From assembly GCF_900102425.1 (NCBI RefSeq), contig NZ_FNBT01000002.1, forward strand, positions 372,001-436,000: 64,000 bases of DNA, read 5' to 3'. Under the pieces are notes generated by a model. The model had not been told where the DNA came from, made no database searches, and worked only from the letters and a program-made list of their open reading frames with translations. Origin of the DNA: Blastococcus aurantiacus. GTDB lineage: Bacteria; Actinomycetota; Actinomycetes; Mycobacteriales; Geodermatophilaceae. Of the stretch, positions 1 through 8,296 are shown one piece after another; position 1 is the stretch's first letter; the number at the start of each line of letters is the position of its first letter. The translations under genes were made by a program, and so were the position numbers.

Positions 1-1
1 G

Positions 2-58
2 CAGGCGGTGCACCGGCTGGTCGCCGTGACGCTTGCCGGACTGCGCCCCTCCAACTGA
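2..58 (+). CDS. C-terminal end of an upstream gene (possibly TetR-like)
   Basis: An open frame enters from the left edge and ends at TGA 56-58, giving the tail AVHRLVAVTLAGLRPSN. Only 18 codons are visible, so no domain can be assigned. The amphipathic tail resembles the last helix of TetR-type regulators, but this is a weak impression. The gene lies directly upstream of the copper genes, so a regulator would fit. Confidence 0.35.
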   Translation, partial: QAVHRLVAVTLAGLRPSN

Positions 59-140
59 CTCGCGCACCCACTCCCCACCCGCCACCAGCGGGACGACCGG
101 TTGACCCACCGCCGATCGATCGCCTCCACCCCTGGCGGGC

Positions 141-157
141 ATACCCCAGGGGGGTAC
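141..157. promoter_or_regulatory. CsoR-like operator dyad upstream of the copper ATPase
   Basis: The sequence ATACCCCAGGGGGGTAC is an imperfect dyad of ATACCCC and GGGGTAC around a 3-nt centre. It lies 44 nt before the ATPase start codon. CsoR-family copper repressors are known to bind G/C-tract dyads of the TACCCC...GGGGTA kind. A related perfect dyad lies upstream of the divergent copper-storage gene. Binding by CsoR is inference; no csoR gene is visible in the window. Confidence 0.55.
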
Positions 158-200
158 GGTGCTAGGTACGGCAGGAAAGCCGGACCGAGGAGGAGTGGTC

Positions 201-2645
201 ATGCCAGCTCAACAGCGGACGGCCGTGCTCGAGGTCGCCGGAGTGCACTGGGCGTCAGAGAAGTCGACGGTTGAGCGGCTGCTCGGTCGCCGGCCAGGCG
301 TGCTCGCAGTGGACGCCAACCCAGTCGGGCAGACGGCCACCGTCAGCTACGACCCGACGCAGACCTCGGTGACCGAGCTGGCTGCGTGGGTGCGCGAGTG
401 CGGCTACCACTGTGCCGGGCAGTCGGTTCCCCAGCACGTGTGCGACCCCGCGGCAGAGCCGAGTCGAGCACATGACCGGCAGGACCGGCAAGACGCCGAG
501 GCGGAGGCCTCCGACGCGGACCCCGGTCACGACGGTCACGACGCAGGCGGCCAGGTCGCAATGACCGCGCAGGACGCGATGGGTCACGGCGGGCACCACG
601 GCTCGATGTCGATGGCCGACATGGCCCGCGACATGCGCAACCGGTTCCTGGTCGCAGCGGTGCTCTCGGTGCCCATCCTGCTGTGGTCACCGATCGGGCG
701 GGACGTGCTCGGCTTCGACACCGCCGCCCCGTTCGGGCTGCGTGACGACGTCTTCTCGCTGGCGCTGAGCCTGCCGGTCATCTTCTGGTCGGCCTGGATT
801 TTCTTCGACGGTGCCTACCGTGCGCTCAAGGCCCGCACCCTGGACATGATGGTGCTCGTCGCCGTGGCCATCGGGGCTGGCTGGGGCTACAGCGTGGTCA
901 TCACCTTCACCGGCGGTGGCGAGGTGTTCTACGAGGCCGCGACCGTGCTGACCGCATTCGTGCTGCTCGGCCACTGGTTCGAGATGCGCGCCCGCGGCGG
1001 GGCGAACGACGCCATCCGCACCCTGCTCGAGCTGGCGCCGCCGCGCGCGGTGGTCCTCCGCGACGGCCAGCCGGTCGAGGTGCCCACCGCCGAGGTGGTC
1101 GTCGGTGACCTGCTGCTGGTCCGCCCCGGTGCGAAGGTGCCCGTCGACGGAGTCGTGGAAGACGGCGAGTCCGAGGTCGACGAGTCGATGGTGACCGGCG
1201 AAAGCCTGCCGGTGCCCAAGGCATCGGGCGGCCAGGTCATCGGCGCGTCGGTCAACACGACCGGCACGCTGCGGGTGCGGGCGACGAAAGTCGGCTCGGA
1301 CACAGCGCTGGCGCAGATCGTCGCCCTGGTCCAGCAGGCGCAGGCGTCCAAGGCGCCCGGGCAGCGACTGGCCGACCGGGCCGCGTTCTGGCTGGTCCTG
1401 GTCGCGCTCATCGGCGGCGCCCTGACGCTGGCGGTGTGGCTGGCCGTCGGGGCGTCGCTGGCGACCGCCATGCTGTTCGCGGTGACGGTCGTGGTCATCA
1501 CCTGCCCCGACGCCCTAGGCCTGGCCACCCCGACCGCCATCATGGTCGGCACCGGCCTGGGCGCCCAGCGCGGTGTGCTCTTCAAGAGCGCGACCGCGCT
1601 GGAGACCGCCGCGCACATCGCCACGGTGGCCTTCGACAAGACCGGCACCCTGACAAAGGGCGAGCCGGAGGTCACCGACGTCATCGTCGACGGAAGCGCC
1701 GTAGGCCTGGACGAGGACACCGTGCTGGCGCTGGCCGCCGCCGTGGAGCGGGAGTCCGAGCACCCTCTGGCCGCTGCGGTCGCCGCCTACGCCGCAGACC
1801 GCGCAGCGCCGGTGCTGCCCGCGACCGGGTTCCACAACGTGCCCGGACACGGAGCCATCGCACAGGTCGACGGCCGGACCGTCGCCGTGGGCAACGCCAA
1901 GCTGCTGGCCGCCGAAGGTGTCGACCTCGGGCGGCTGGGCCCCCGTCGGGACCAACTGGCCGCCGGCGGGCGTACCGCGGTGCTCGTCGCCATCGACGGG
2001 CACGCCGTCGCCGTCATCGCGCTGGCCGACGCAGCGCGCCCGAGCTCCGCAGCGGCGGTCGCGGCCTTGCACGAGGCAGGTGTCCGGGTTGTCATGATCA
2101 CCGGGGACAACGCCGCCACCGGCCGGCGCATCGGCGACACGCTCGGTATCGACGAGGTCATCGCCGAGGTCCTGCCCGCGGACAAGGCAACCAAGATCGC
2201 CGAATTGCAGGCCGGCGGCGCGAAGGTCGCCTTCGTCGGGGACGGCGTGAACGACGCTCCCGCGCTGGCCACCGCTGATGTCGGTGTCGCGATCGGCGCC
2301 GGCACCGACGTGGCCATCGAGAGCGCCGACGTGGTCCTGATGACGTCAGACCCCCTCGGTGTGCCGACGGCGCTGACCATCGGCCAGGCGACGGTGCGCA
2401 AGGAGAAGCAGAACCTCGCCTGGGCGATCACCTACAACGGGCTGGCGCTGCCGATCGCCGCCGGGGTGTTCGCCTCCTGGGGTCTGGTGCTGCGCCCGGA
2501 GATCGCGGCACTCACGATGTCGGGGTCCTCGTTCCTGGTGGCGGTGAACGCACTGCTGCTCAAGCGACTGCGGCTGCCGGGCGCACCGCCGGCACCAGCG
2601 CCGCAGGCGAACGCGGCACCCGAACCGGAGCCTGCGTCCCGCTGA
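201..2645 (+). CDS. Heavy-metal (copper) translocating P1B-type ATPase, CPD variant
   Basis: Membrane pump that exports metal, probably copper, using ATP. The 814-residue protein has the full P-type core: TGES near residue 329, the phosphorylation motif DKTGT near 478, the EHP nucleotide-binding motif near 519 and GDGVNDAP near 680. The transmembrane metal motif is CPD near 434 rather than the usual CPC. The last helices carry YNGLALP and MSGSS, which match copper-pump signatures. The N-terminal HMA-like domain lacks the CXXC pair, having GVHWASEKS at that place, and is followed by a His/Asp/Met-rich linker. ATG 201 is chosen because GAGGAG lies just upstream; an in-frame earlier start at 159 would overlap the operator. 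It heads the copper island and would be controlled by the dyad at 141-157. Confidence 0.9.
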   Translation: MPAQQRTAVLEVAGVHWASEKSTVERLLGRRPGVLAVDANPVGQTATVSYDPTQTSVTELAAWVRECGYHCAGQSVPQHVCDPAAEPSRAHDRQDRQDAEAEASDADPGHDGHDAGGQVAMTAQDAMGHGGHHGSMSMADMARDMRNRFLVAAVLSVPILLWSPIGRDVLGFDTAAPFGLRDDVFSLALSLPVIFWSAWIFFDGAYRALKARTLDMMVLVAVAIGAGWGYSVVITFTGGGEVFYEAATVLTAFVLLGHWFEMRARGGANDAIRTLLELAPPRAVVLRDGQPVEVPTAEVVVGDLLLVRPGAKVPVDGVVEDGESEVDESMVTGESLPVPKASGGQVIGASVNTTGTLRVRATKVGSDTALAQIVALVQQAQASKAPGQRLADRAAFWLVLVALIGGALTLAVWLAVGASLATAMLFAVTVVVITCPDALGLATPTAIMVGTGLGAQRGVLFKSATALETAAHIATVAFDKTGTLTKGEPEVTDVIVDGSAVGLDEDTVLALAAAVERESEHPLAAAVAAYAADRAAPVLPATGFHNVPGHGAIAQVDGRTVAVGNAKLLAAEGVDLGRLGPRRDQLAAGGRTAVLVAIDGHAVAVIALADAARPSSAAAVAALHEAGVRVVMITGDNAATGRRIGDTLGIDEVIAEVLPADKATKIAELQAGGAKVAFVGDGVNDAPALATADVGVAIGAGTDVAIESADVVLMTSDPLGVPTALTIGQATVRKEKQNLAWAITYNGLALPIAAGVFASWGLVLRPEIAALTMSGSSFLVAVNALLLKRLRLPGAPPAPAPQANAAPEPEPASR

Positions 2646-2662
2646 CGGACACGGCACACGGA

Positions 2663-2698
2663 GGCGGCCCTCCCCGGCGAGTCACCGGGCGGGCCGCC
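2663..2698 (+). terminator. GC-rich hairpin after the copper ATPase
   Basis: GGCGGCCC at 2663-2670 pairs with GGGCCGCC at 2691-2698, and CCCGG/CCGGG pair inside. There is no T tract, so it may be a partial terminator or processing hairpin between the ATPase and the next gene. Confidence 0.4.
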
Positions 2699-2718
2699 TA
2701 CCGTGGAGCGAGAGGGGG

Positions 2719-3183
2719 GTGAGCATGGGCGCGCGGTTGTGGACAGCACTGCTGTTGCTGGGTGCGGTCGTGCTCATGCACGGGCTCCAGTGCGCCTCCG
2801 CCGACCACACCGGCGCCACCCCGTTGCTGTCCGCCGTGACCGCCGGCCACGGAAAGCCAACCGATCCGGCGGTCACCACCACGGCCGCCGCGATGCCCGT
2901 CGCCGAGCACACCGCAGCCACTCCGGCGCCCGACGCGGCGGGCAACGCGGGCACGGCCGCGCACGGCCGGAGCGTCACGGCGCCGCACAACGGCGCCGCA
3001 CACCTGTGGGCAATCTGCCTCGCCGTGCTGGCCGCTGGCCTCGCCCTGCTGTCGACCCTCGCCGGTCTGCGACTGCTGCGGCTCGGCTGGGCCGCTGCCC
3101 GTCCCGCGTTCACCCGCGCTGCCGGCTCACTACCCACGCTCCGGCCACCGGAGCTCTTTGCACTCTGCGTCCTGCGGATCTAG
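2719..3183 (+). CDS. DUF6153-like small membrane protein
   Basis: A 154-residue protein with a hydrophobic N-terminal segment (LLLLGAVVLMHGLQC), a long Ala/Thr/His-rich extracytoplasmic stretch, a second hydrophobic helix around residues 94-116 (LWAICLAVLAAGLALL) and a conserved-looking tail ending LCVLRI. This two-helix layout and the Cys-containing C-terminus resemble the DUF6153 family, which is of unknown function. The GTG at 2719 follows a G-rich ribosome site; ATG 2725 is an alternative start. Its position between the copper pump and the DUF305 lipoprotein suggests a role at the membrane in metal handling, which is inference. Confidence 0.6.
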   Translation: MSMGARLWTALLLLGAVVLMHGLQCASADHTGATPLLSAVTAGHGKPTDPAVTTTAAAMPVAEHTAATPAPDAAGNAGTAAHGRSVTAPHNGAAHLWAICLAVLAAGLALLSTLAGLRLLRLGWAAARPAFTRAAGSLPTLRPPELFALCVLRI

Positions 3184-3276
3184 GCCCAACCGTCCCACCG
3201 CCCGCCCCGCCACCCTCGTCGTGGCCCGGCGGCGGTCGTCACGCCTTCATCCCCTCCAGCAGAGAGAAGCAGAGAG

Positions 3277-3912
3277 ATGACCCGCACCACCGCACGTCTG
3301 CCCCACCTCGCCGCCGCCCTCGTCGCCAGCAGCCTCGTCCTCACCGCCTGTGGCGAGGACAGCTCCGACGCCGCCGGGGCTGGTTCTGCCAGCAGCAGCC
3401 AGCCTTCGGACAGCACCAGCGCCAGCGCCGAGACGGAGCACAACGACGCCGACATCGCCTTCGCCAGCGGCATGGTGCCGCACCACAAGGGAGCCATCGA
3501 GATGGCCCAGCTGGCTGCTGGCCGGGCCGCGGACCCCCGCGTGCTGGACCTCGCCTCCCGCATCGAGGCCGCGCAGGGGCCCGAGATCGACACCCTCAAC
3601 GGCTGGCTGGCCGAGTGGGGTGCCGCCACCGACAGCGGCATGGACCACGGCAGCATGGACCACGAAAGCGCGGACTCCGGCCACATGGGCGGCATGGACA
3701 TGGCCGCGCTGATGGACGCGACCGGCGCGGAGTTCGACCGGCTGTTCCTCGAGGAGATGGTCGTCCACCACCGCGGCGCAGTGGACATGGCCGAAGCCGA
3801 ACTGGCCGAAGGCCGCAACAGCGAGGCCCTGGCGATGGCCGAAACCATCCGCGACACCCAGGTCGGCGAGATCGCGGCGATGGAGCAACTGCTCACCGAG
3901 CTCGGCGGCTGA
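3277..3912 (+). CDS. DUF305 family lipoprotein, probable periplasm-side copper binder
   Basis: Exported lipoprotein of 211 residues. The signal peptide ends in the lipobox LTAC with Cys25 as the lipidation site. The mature part has two DUF305 half-repeats, each with a His-His motif: GMVPHHKGAIEMA near residue 66 and EMVVHHRGAVDMA near 164. Between them lies a Met/His/Asp-rich loop (GMDHGSMDHES) of a kind that binds copper. DUF305 proteins such as cyanobacterial CopM bind copper outside the membrane. An AGAGAGAAG ribosome site precedes ATG 3277. The gene is read in the same direction as the copper ATPase. Confidence 0.85.
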   Translation: MTRTTARLPHLAAALVASSLVLTACGEDSSDAAGAGSASSSQPSDSTSASAETEHNDADIAFASGMVPHHKGAIEMAQLAAGRAADPRVLDLASRIEAAQGPEIDTLNGWLAEWGAATDSGMDHGSMDHESADSGHMGGMDMAALMDATGAEFDRLFLEEMVVHHRGAVDMAEAELAEGRNSEALAMAETIRDTQVGEIAAMEQLLTELGG

Positions 3913-3994
3913 CCATTGCCGCGGCGGGGTGAGCACGGTGCTCACCCCGCCGCGGATCCGCCCGCTCTCATCCGCACCACATCTCGGAGAAGTC

Positions 3995-4861
3995 ATGCGC
4001 TCATCGCGCTACGTCCTGACCGCAGCCGCCGGCCTGGCCGCTGCGCTGACTGGCTGCTCGGACGCAGCCCCGGCGCCCGCCGACGCCGCCCCGCCCGCCG
4101 ACACCGTCGCGCTGCCACCCGGGCATGTGCATGGCCTGGCCTACGATCCCGGCGACGGCGCACTGCTTGTGGCCACACACCAGGGGCTCGTCGAAGTCGC
4201 CGACGACGGCACCGCGGCCACGCTGGGGCCGGTCATCGACCTGATGGGCTTCACCGTCACCGGATCTGACCACTACCTCGCGTCGGGTCACCCCGGGCTG
4301 CGCGTCGATCTGCCGAACCCGGTAGGGCTCATCTCCTCCACCGACGGCGGGCAGACCTGGGCGTCGGTGTCCCGGGCCGGTGAGTCGGACTTCCACGCCC
4401 TGACCGCCCTGCCCGGCGGCGGCGTGCTGGGGTTTGACGGCGCGCTGCGCCGCAGCGCCGACGGACGTGCTTGGGAGGAGCTGTCCATCCCGGCGGAGCC
4501 GCACACGCTGGCCGCCGCCCCTGACGGCGGCACCGTGCTGGCCACTACCGCCCAGGGGGTGTTGCGTTCGACCGATGCCGGCGGCAGCTGGGCAGTGGTG
4601 ACCGCTGCGCCGGTGCTTCAGGTGGCCACCTGGGCGGAGGACGGCACCACCGCGGTCGGGGTGGATCCGGAGGGCGGGGTGTGGATGAGCACCGACGCCG
4701 CAGCTACCTGGCGCCAGACCGGCGGGCTCGCTTCGGCGCCGCACGCAGTCGCGGCCACCGCCAGCGCCGGCCGCCCGCTGGAGATTGCTGTCGTGACCGA
4801 CGAGGGCCTCATGCGGTCCGTCGACGGCGGGCGCACCTTCACCCGGCTGCTCGGGTACTGA
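3995..4861 (+). CDS. Asp-box (BNR) repeat lipoprotein, F510_1955-like glycosylhydrolase family
   Basis: A 288-residue exported lipoprotein. The signal peptide ends LTGC with Cys21 as the lipid site. The rest is a predicted beta-propeller with at least five Asp-box repeats: STDGGQTW, RSADGRAW, RSTDAGGSW, STDAAATW and RSVDGGRTF. Proteins of this build are named sialidase-like or F510_1955 family glycosylhydrolases, but no sialidase active-site set is evident, so enzyme activity is doubtful. HVHGLAYDPGDG near residue 48 is the start of the propeller. ATG 3995 is chosen because it begins the signal peptide; the frame is open further upstream. Its association with copper genes suggests a surface metal-stress role. 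Confidence 0.75.
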   Translation: MRSSRYVLTAAAGLAAALTGCSDAAPAPADAAPPADTVALPPGHVHGLAYDPGDGALLVATHQGLVEVADDGTAATLGPVIDLMGFTVTGSDHYLASGHPGLRVDLPNPVGLISSTDGGQTWASVSRAGESDFHALTALPGGGVLGFDGALRRSADGRAWEELSIPAEPHTLAAAPDGGTVLATTAQGVLRSTDAGGSWAVVTAAPVLQVATWAEDGTTAVGVDPEGGVWMSTDAAATWRQTGGLASAPHAVAATASAGRPLEIAVVTDEGLMRSVDGGRTFTRLLGY

Positions 4862-4873
4862 CGCATCCGCCTC

Positions 4874-4902
4874 GCCGCCGGCCGGCATCACCGGCCGGCG
4901 GC
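4874..4902. terminator. Hairpin terminator between convergent genes
   Basis: GCCGCCGGCCGG at 4874-4885 pairs perfectly with CCGGCCGGCGGC at 4891-4902 around a 5-nt loop. It sits between the convergent Asp-box lipoprotein and copper-storage genes and can serve both strands. Confidence 0.6.
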
Positions 4903-4914
4903 CGGGCGGAACCC

Positions 4915-5322
4915 TCAGCCGAGGGAGGCGATGAGGTCGCGGCAGGCGGCCTCGCAGCGGCGGCAGGCCTCGGCGCAGATCCGGCAGTGCTCGTGCATCG
5001 ACGCGTGCTGCTCGCACTCGTCGCCGCACGCCTTGCACGCTGCCGCGCAGGCCTCCAGCACCGCCCGCGTCAGATTCGCGTCGTAGCCGGTATGCCGTGA
5101 CAGCACCCGCCCGGTGACGTCGCAGACGTCGGCGCAGTCGGCATTGGTGCGGATGCACTTGGTCAACTCGGCAACCATGTCCTCGGACAAGCAGGCATCC
5201 GCGCACGCGGTGCAAGCCTGAGCGCACTCGAAGCACGCCTCGATGCAGGCGGTCAGCTTCTCCCGCTCCACCCCGCCGAGACCCTTCGGATAGGTGTCCA
5301 GCATCTGAGCAGCGACAGTCAT
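4915..5322 (-). CDS. Four-helix bundle copper-storage protein (Csp/DUF326 type)
   Basis: A 135-residue protein with 18 cysteines, mostly in CxxxC or CxxC spacing along predicted helices (CIEACFECAQACTACADAC, then CAAACKACGDEC and CRICAEACRRCEAAC). This is the hallmark of Csp-type four-helix bundles, which store many Cu(I) ions bound by Cys thiolates inside the bundle. There is no signal peptide, so it should act in the cytosol (Csp3-like). The start at 5322 has GAGGAGG just upstream. It faces the rest of the copper island, and the perfect palindrome at 5393-5408 lies about 70 nt upstream of its start. Confidence 0.88.
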   Translation of the reverse strand: MTVAAQMLDTYPKGLGGVEREKLTACIEACFECAQACTACADACLSEDMVAELTKCIRTNADCADVCDVTGRVLSRHTGYDANLTRAVLEACAAACKACGDECEQHASMHEHCRICAEACRRCEAACRDLIASLG

Positions 5323-5392
5323 GTGACCTCCTCCTCACGCCGGCGCCGACAGCCCAGCGCTGTCACGGTTCGAACCGGCCCTGGCGTAGGTC

Positions 5393-5408
5393 TACCCACC
5401 GGTGGGTA
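5393..5408. promoter_or_regulatory. Perfect 16-bp palindrome, CsoR-like operator
   Basis: TACCCACCGGTGGGTA is a perfect inverted repeat of TACCCACC. It shares the TACCC...GGGTA ends with the dyad at 141-157 and lies upstream of the minus-strand copper-storage gene. Regulation by the same copper-sensing repressor is inferred. Confidence 0.55.
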
Positions 5409-6096
5409 TCGCGCACCGACGTCACGGGGTCGTCACCTGCCGAACGGCGTTCAGGGCTCTCGCGAGCACCGAAGTCGCAAGCGCAGCGCAGCGCAGCAGC
5501 GCGGACCCCCCATCAGGCGGTCGCAAACCGGATCCCGCGGCTCAGCGTCGGTTCGCGCCTCCAAGGCCAAGAGCGCCTCGGCCTCGTCTACTCGACCCGA
5601 CGGTCGTGCTCATCGCGGGCGGCGTCCAAGGCCCGTGGTTGCTCGCGCGCCTTCGTTATCGCCGCCGCCTGCGATTCGCCGTTCTGACCACCGCTGCCCC
5701 CGTTCGTCCAGCTGACCGACCGCCGGATCGTCACACGCCCTCTGAACACGGCCCCCGACCCGAGCGCCACCCCAGCAGCACGCCGGCACCCGCAGCCGGC
5801 GTCACCCCACCCCTCCGACCTGACACACCTCATGCATCAAGGGTTCACGTGGATTCGTTGCAACGAGTAGGCGGCGACGATCGTCGACGACGGCCAGGTG
5901 CGCGGATCGCGTGGAACTCGTCGAGTCGCCGGGGAACCACGGCGTTCGCAGTCATCCCGCAGCGCGCAGCGGGGTGCCTGCGCGAAGGTTCTGCCCGGCG
6001 ACCGCGCCGTCCCCCGTTCGCACCTTGAGATCGTCCTCGGCTGCGTGGGTGCGCCGGCGTCCGCCCTCCGTTCGATCACCCGCTATCGGCTACCGG
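5409..6096. other. Gene-poor, degraded stretch beside the integrase remnant
   Basis: No intact gene is seen. On the minus strand, about 5690 down to 5588, the frame reads a helix-like run (ITKAREQPRALDAARDEHDRR) that stops at TAG 5588-5590. Reading then resumes in another frame as DEAEALLALEARTD, as if a short coiled-coil gene had been frameshifted. Around 5830-5870 base composition is locally less GC-rich. Open frames here have no consistent codon pattern. The stretch is best read as decayed mobile-element DNA. Confidence 0.5.
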
Positions 6097-6240
6097 CTAC
6101 GAACCACGGAGGGCGTCCACCTGTTCGCGCCACTCCTGGTAGGCACGGATCCACTTCGCCGCCGCCTGACCCCCCTCGGCGTTCAACCACTCCTCGGCCT
6201 GCCTCAACTTGTTCTTGCCGCGCTTTCCGAACCGCCACCT
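6097..6240 (-). pseudogene. 3' end of an unidentified gene, cut at the integrase junction
   Basis: The minus strand reads a coherent, charged C-terminal peptide of about 47 residues, including KNKLRQAEEWLNAEGGQAA and WIRAYQEWREQVDALRGS, ending at TAG 6097-6099. Upstream the frame meets a stop at 6241-6243, exactly where the plus-strand integrase homology begins. The composition (Trp, Glu, Lys, Gln) looks like a genuine protein tail, but I do not recognise the family. It is read as the remains of a gene whose 5' part was lost in a recombination. Confidence 0.5.
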
Positions 6241-7082
6241 TCACCGATGTCGAGCTGCGGTTGCTCCGACGGTCGCACGTCGAGTCGTGGGTCAAGCAGA
6301 TGATCGCGGCCGGCCTGGCTCCGGGCACCGTCCACACCCGGGTGCAGAACGTGCGCGCCGTCCTGCGCGGCGCCGTCCGCGACCGGGTCATCGCAACCGA
6401 CCCCAGCGGCGGGGTGACACTCCCCCGCCGCCGGCGCCGCGAACACGCCATGAGCATCCCCACGCCGCCCCAGGTCGGCGCGCTGCTCCCCGCGGCCGAC
6501 GACCGGTTCGCCACCTACATCGCCATCTGCGCCTCCGGCGGCCTCCGACTCGGAGAGGCGGCTGCGCTGCAGGTCGGCGACGTCGACTTCCTCCGGCGCC
6601 GAGTGGTCATCAGCCGGCAGGTCCAGCGAGGACCCGGCGGCACGGTCGAACTGCGGGCACCCAAGCACGGCTCGGAGCGGAGGATCGTCGTCCCCGACCG
6701 GCTGCTCACCCTGCTCGCCGGGCACGTGGAGCATCACCTATCCAGCGGCGATCCGGAACGCTGGCTCTTCCCCACCCCGACCGGCACTCCGCCGCACCAG
6801 AACACCGTCGGGCACCAGTGGCGCAAGGCGACGTCAGCAGCCGGCCTGACGGGCTTGCGGCTGCACGACCTGCGGCACTTCCTCGCCTCCGGGCTCATCG
6901 CCTCCGGGTGCGACGTCGTCACCGTGCAACGGGCCCTCGGGCACGCCTCGGCGACCACGACGCTGAACCCCTACGGCCACCTCTGGCCCGACGCGGAGGA
7001 CCGCACCCGAGCCGCCACGGACGGTCTGATGTCCGCAGCGCTCGACGATCCAGCGGACCCTCTGCGGACCGGGTGGCGCTGA
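6237..7082 (+). pseudogene. N-terminally truncated tyrosine recombinase (phage/ICE integrase)
   Basis: About 281 residues of a site-specific tyrosine recombinase. It starts inside the core-binding domain (TDVELRLLRRSHVESWVK) and runs through the catalytic domain. The active-site set is complete: Arg in CASGGLRLGEA, HDLRH in LRLHDLRHFLASG, GH in RALGHASATTT and a tyrosine in NPYGHL. Relatives are usually 370-400 residues, so roughly 80-110 N-terminal residues are missing. The frame is open further 5' to 5898, but that part has no integrase character and overlaps the opposite-strand fragment. A functional protein is unlikely without the arm-binding end. Confidence 0.75.
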
Positions 7083-7089
7083 CAGACGT

Positions 7090-7110
7090 CTGGCCAGCAG
7101 ACTTGGCCAG
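7090..7110. terminator. Hairpin between integrase remnant and ychF
   Basis: CTGGCCA at 7090-7096 pairs with TGGCCAG at 7104-7110 around a 7-nt loop, between convergent genes. Confidence 0.4.
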
Positions 7111-7112
7111 GG

Positions 7113-8186
7113 TTAGACGTTGAAGCGGAACTCCACCACGTCGCCGTCGGCCATGACGTACTCCTTGCCCTCCATGCGGACCCAGCCCTTGGACTTGGCC
7201 TCGGCCATGGAGCCGGCCTCGACCAGCTGGTCGTAGGAGATGATCTCGGCCTTGATGAAGCCGCGCTGGAAGTCGGTGTGGATGACGCCGGCGGCCTGCG
7301 GGGCGGTGGCGCCGACCGGGATGGTCCAGGCGCGCGCCTCCTTGGGGCCCGCGGTCAGGTAGGTCTGCAGCCCGAGGGTGCGGAAGCCGACCTTGGCCAG
7401 CTGGTCCAGGCCAGGCTCGTTCTGCCCGATGGACTCCAGCAGCTCGGCGGCCTCCTCGGCGGGCAGCTCGATGAGCTCGGACTCGGTCTGCGCGTCGAGG
7501 AAGATCGCCTCGGCCGGGGCGACCAGGGCACGCAGCTCGTCGAGCATCCCCTCGTTCGCCAGCTCGTCGGCGTCCACGTTGAACACGTAGAGGAACGGCT
7601 TGGTGGTCATCAGGGTCAGCTCGCGCAGGGGCTCCGGGTCGACGCCGGCGGCGAACAGGGTGCGCCCCTCGTCCAGCACCTTCTGCGCCTCGAGAGCGGC
7701 GGACAGCAGAGCGGCGCGCTCCTTGTCCTTCCGCGACTCCTTCTCCAGCCGCGGGACCGCCTTCTCCAGCGTCTGCATGTCGGCCAGCACGAGCTCGGTG
7801 TTGATCGTCTCGATGTCGTCGGCCGGGCTGACCTTGCCGTCGACGTGGACGACGTCGGGGTCGGTGAACACCCGGATGACCTGGCAGATCGCGTCGCTCT
7901 CGCGGATGTTGGCGAGGAACTTGTTGCCCAGGCCCGCGCCCTCGCTGGCGCCGCGGACGATGCCGGCGATGTCGACGAACGACACGGTGGCCGGGATGAT
8001 CTTCTGGCTGCCGAAGATCTCGGCGAGCTTCTCCAGCCGGGGGTCGGGCACGCCCACGACGCCGACGTTGGGCTCGATGGTCGCGAACGGGTAGTTCGCC
8101 GCCAGCACGTCGTTCTTGGTCAGGGCGTTGAAGAGGGTCGACTTGCCGACGTTGGGCAGGCCGACGATCCCGATGGTGAGGCTCAC
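7113..8186 (-). CDS. ychF: Redox-regulated ATPase/GTPase YchF
   Basis: Universal Obg-family P-loop NTPase of 357 residues that binds the ribosome and prefers ATP. The P-loop GLPNVGKSTLFNAL lies at residues 8-21. Switch-like FVDIAGIVRGASEGAGLG is near residue 70. The usual NKxD is replaced by the NVDAD-type motif of this family near 206. The C-terminal TGS-like domain contains FRTLGLQTYLTAGPKEARAW and ends with DVVEFRFNV. Length and motifs match the family throughout. It stands alone and is unrelated to the neighbouring integrase scar. Confidence 0.97.
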   Translation of the reverse strand: MSLTIGIVGLPNVGKSTLFNALTKNDVLAANYPFATIEPNVGVVGVPDPRLEKLAEIFGSQKIIPATVSFVDIAGIVRGASEGAGLGNKFLANIRESDAICQVIRVFTDPDVVHVDGKVSPADDIETINTELVLADMQTLEKAVPRLEKESRKDKERAALLSAALEAQKVLDEGRTLFAAGVDPEPLRELTLMTTKPFLYVFNVDADELANEGMLDELRALVAPAEAIFLDAQTESELIELPAEEAAELLESIGQNEPGLDQLAKVGFRTLGLQTYLTAGPKEARAWTIPVGATAPQAAGVIHTDFQRGFIKAEIISYDQLVEAGSMAEAKSKGWVRMEGKEYVMADGDVVEFRFNV

Positions 8187-8296
8187 GGGAGGTCAGGTTA
8201 CGTGCCGCGTGCACCCGCCCCGTCCGGATGAGGCGCTGCTCCAGTTCCGCGACCGGGACGCCGACGACTGATGCGGACCAGTCGAAGGGACGTGTC

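Noticed and set aside
5898-6236. The 5' part of the longer integrase open frame
   Set aside because: The 113 residues have no recombinase character and overlap a better-supported minus-strand gene tail, so they are treated as non-coding.
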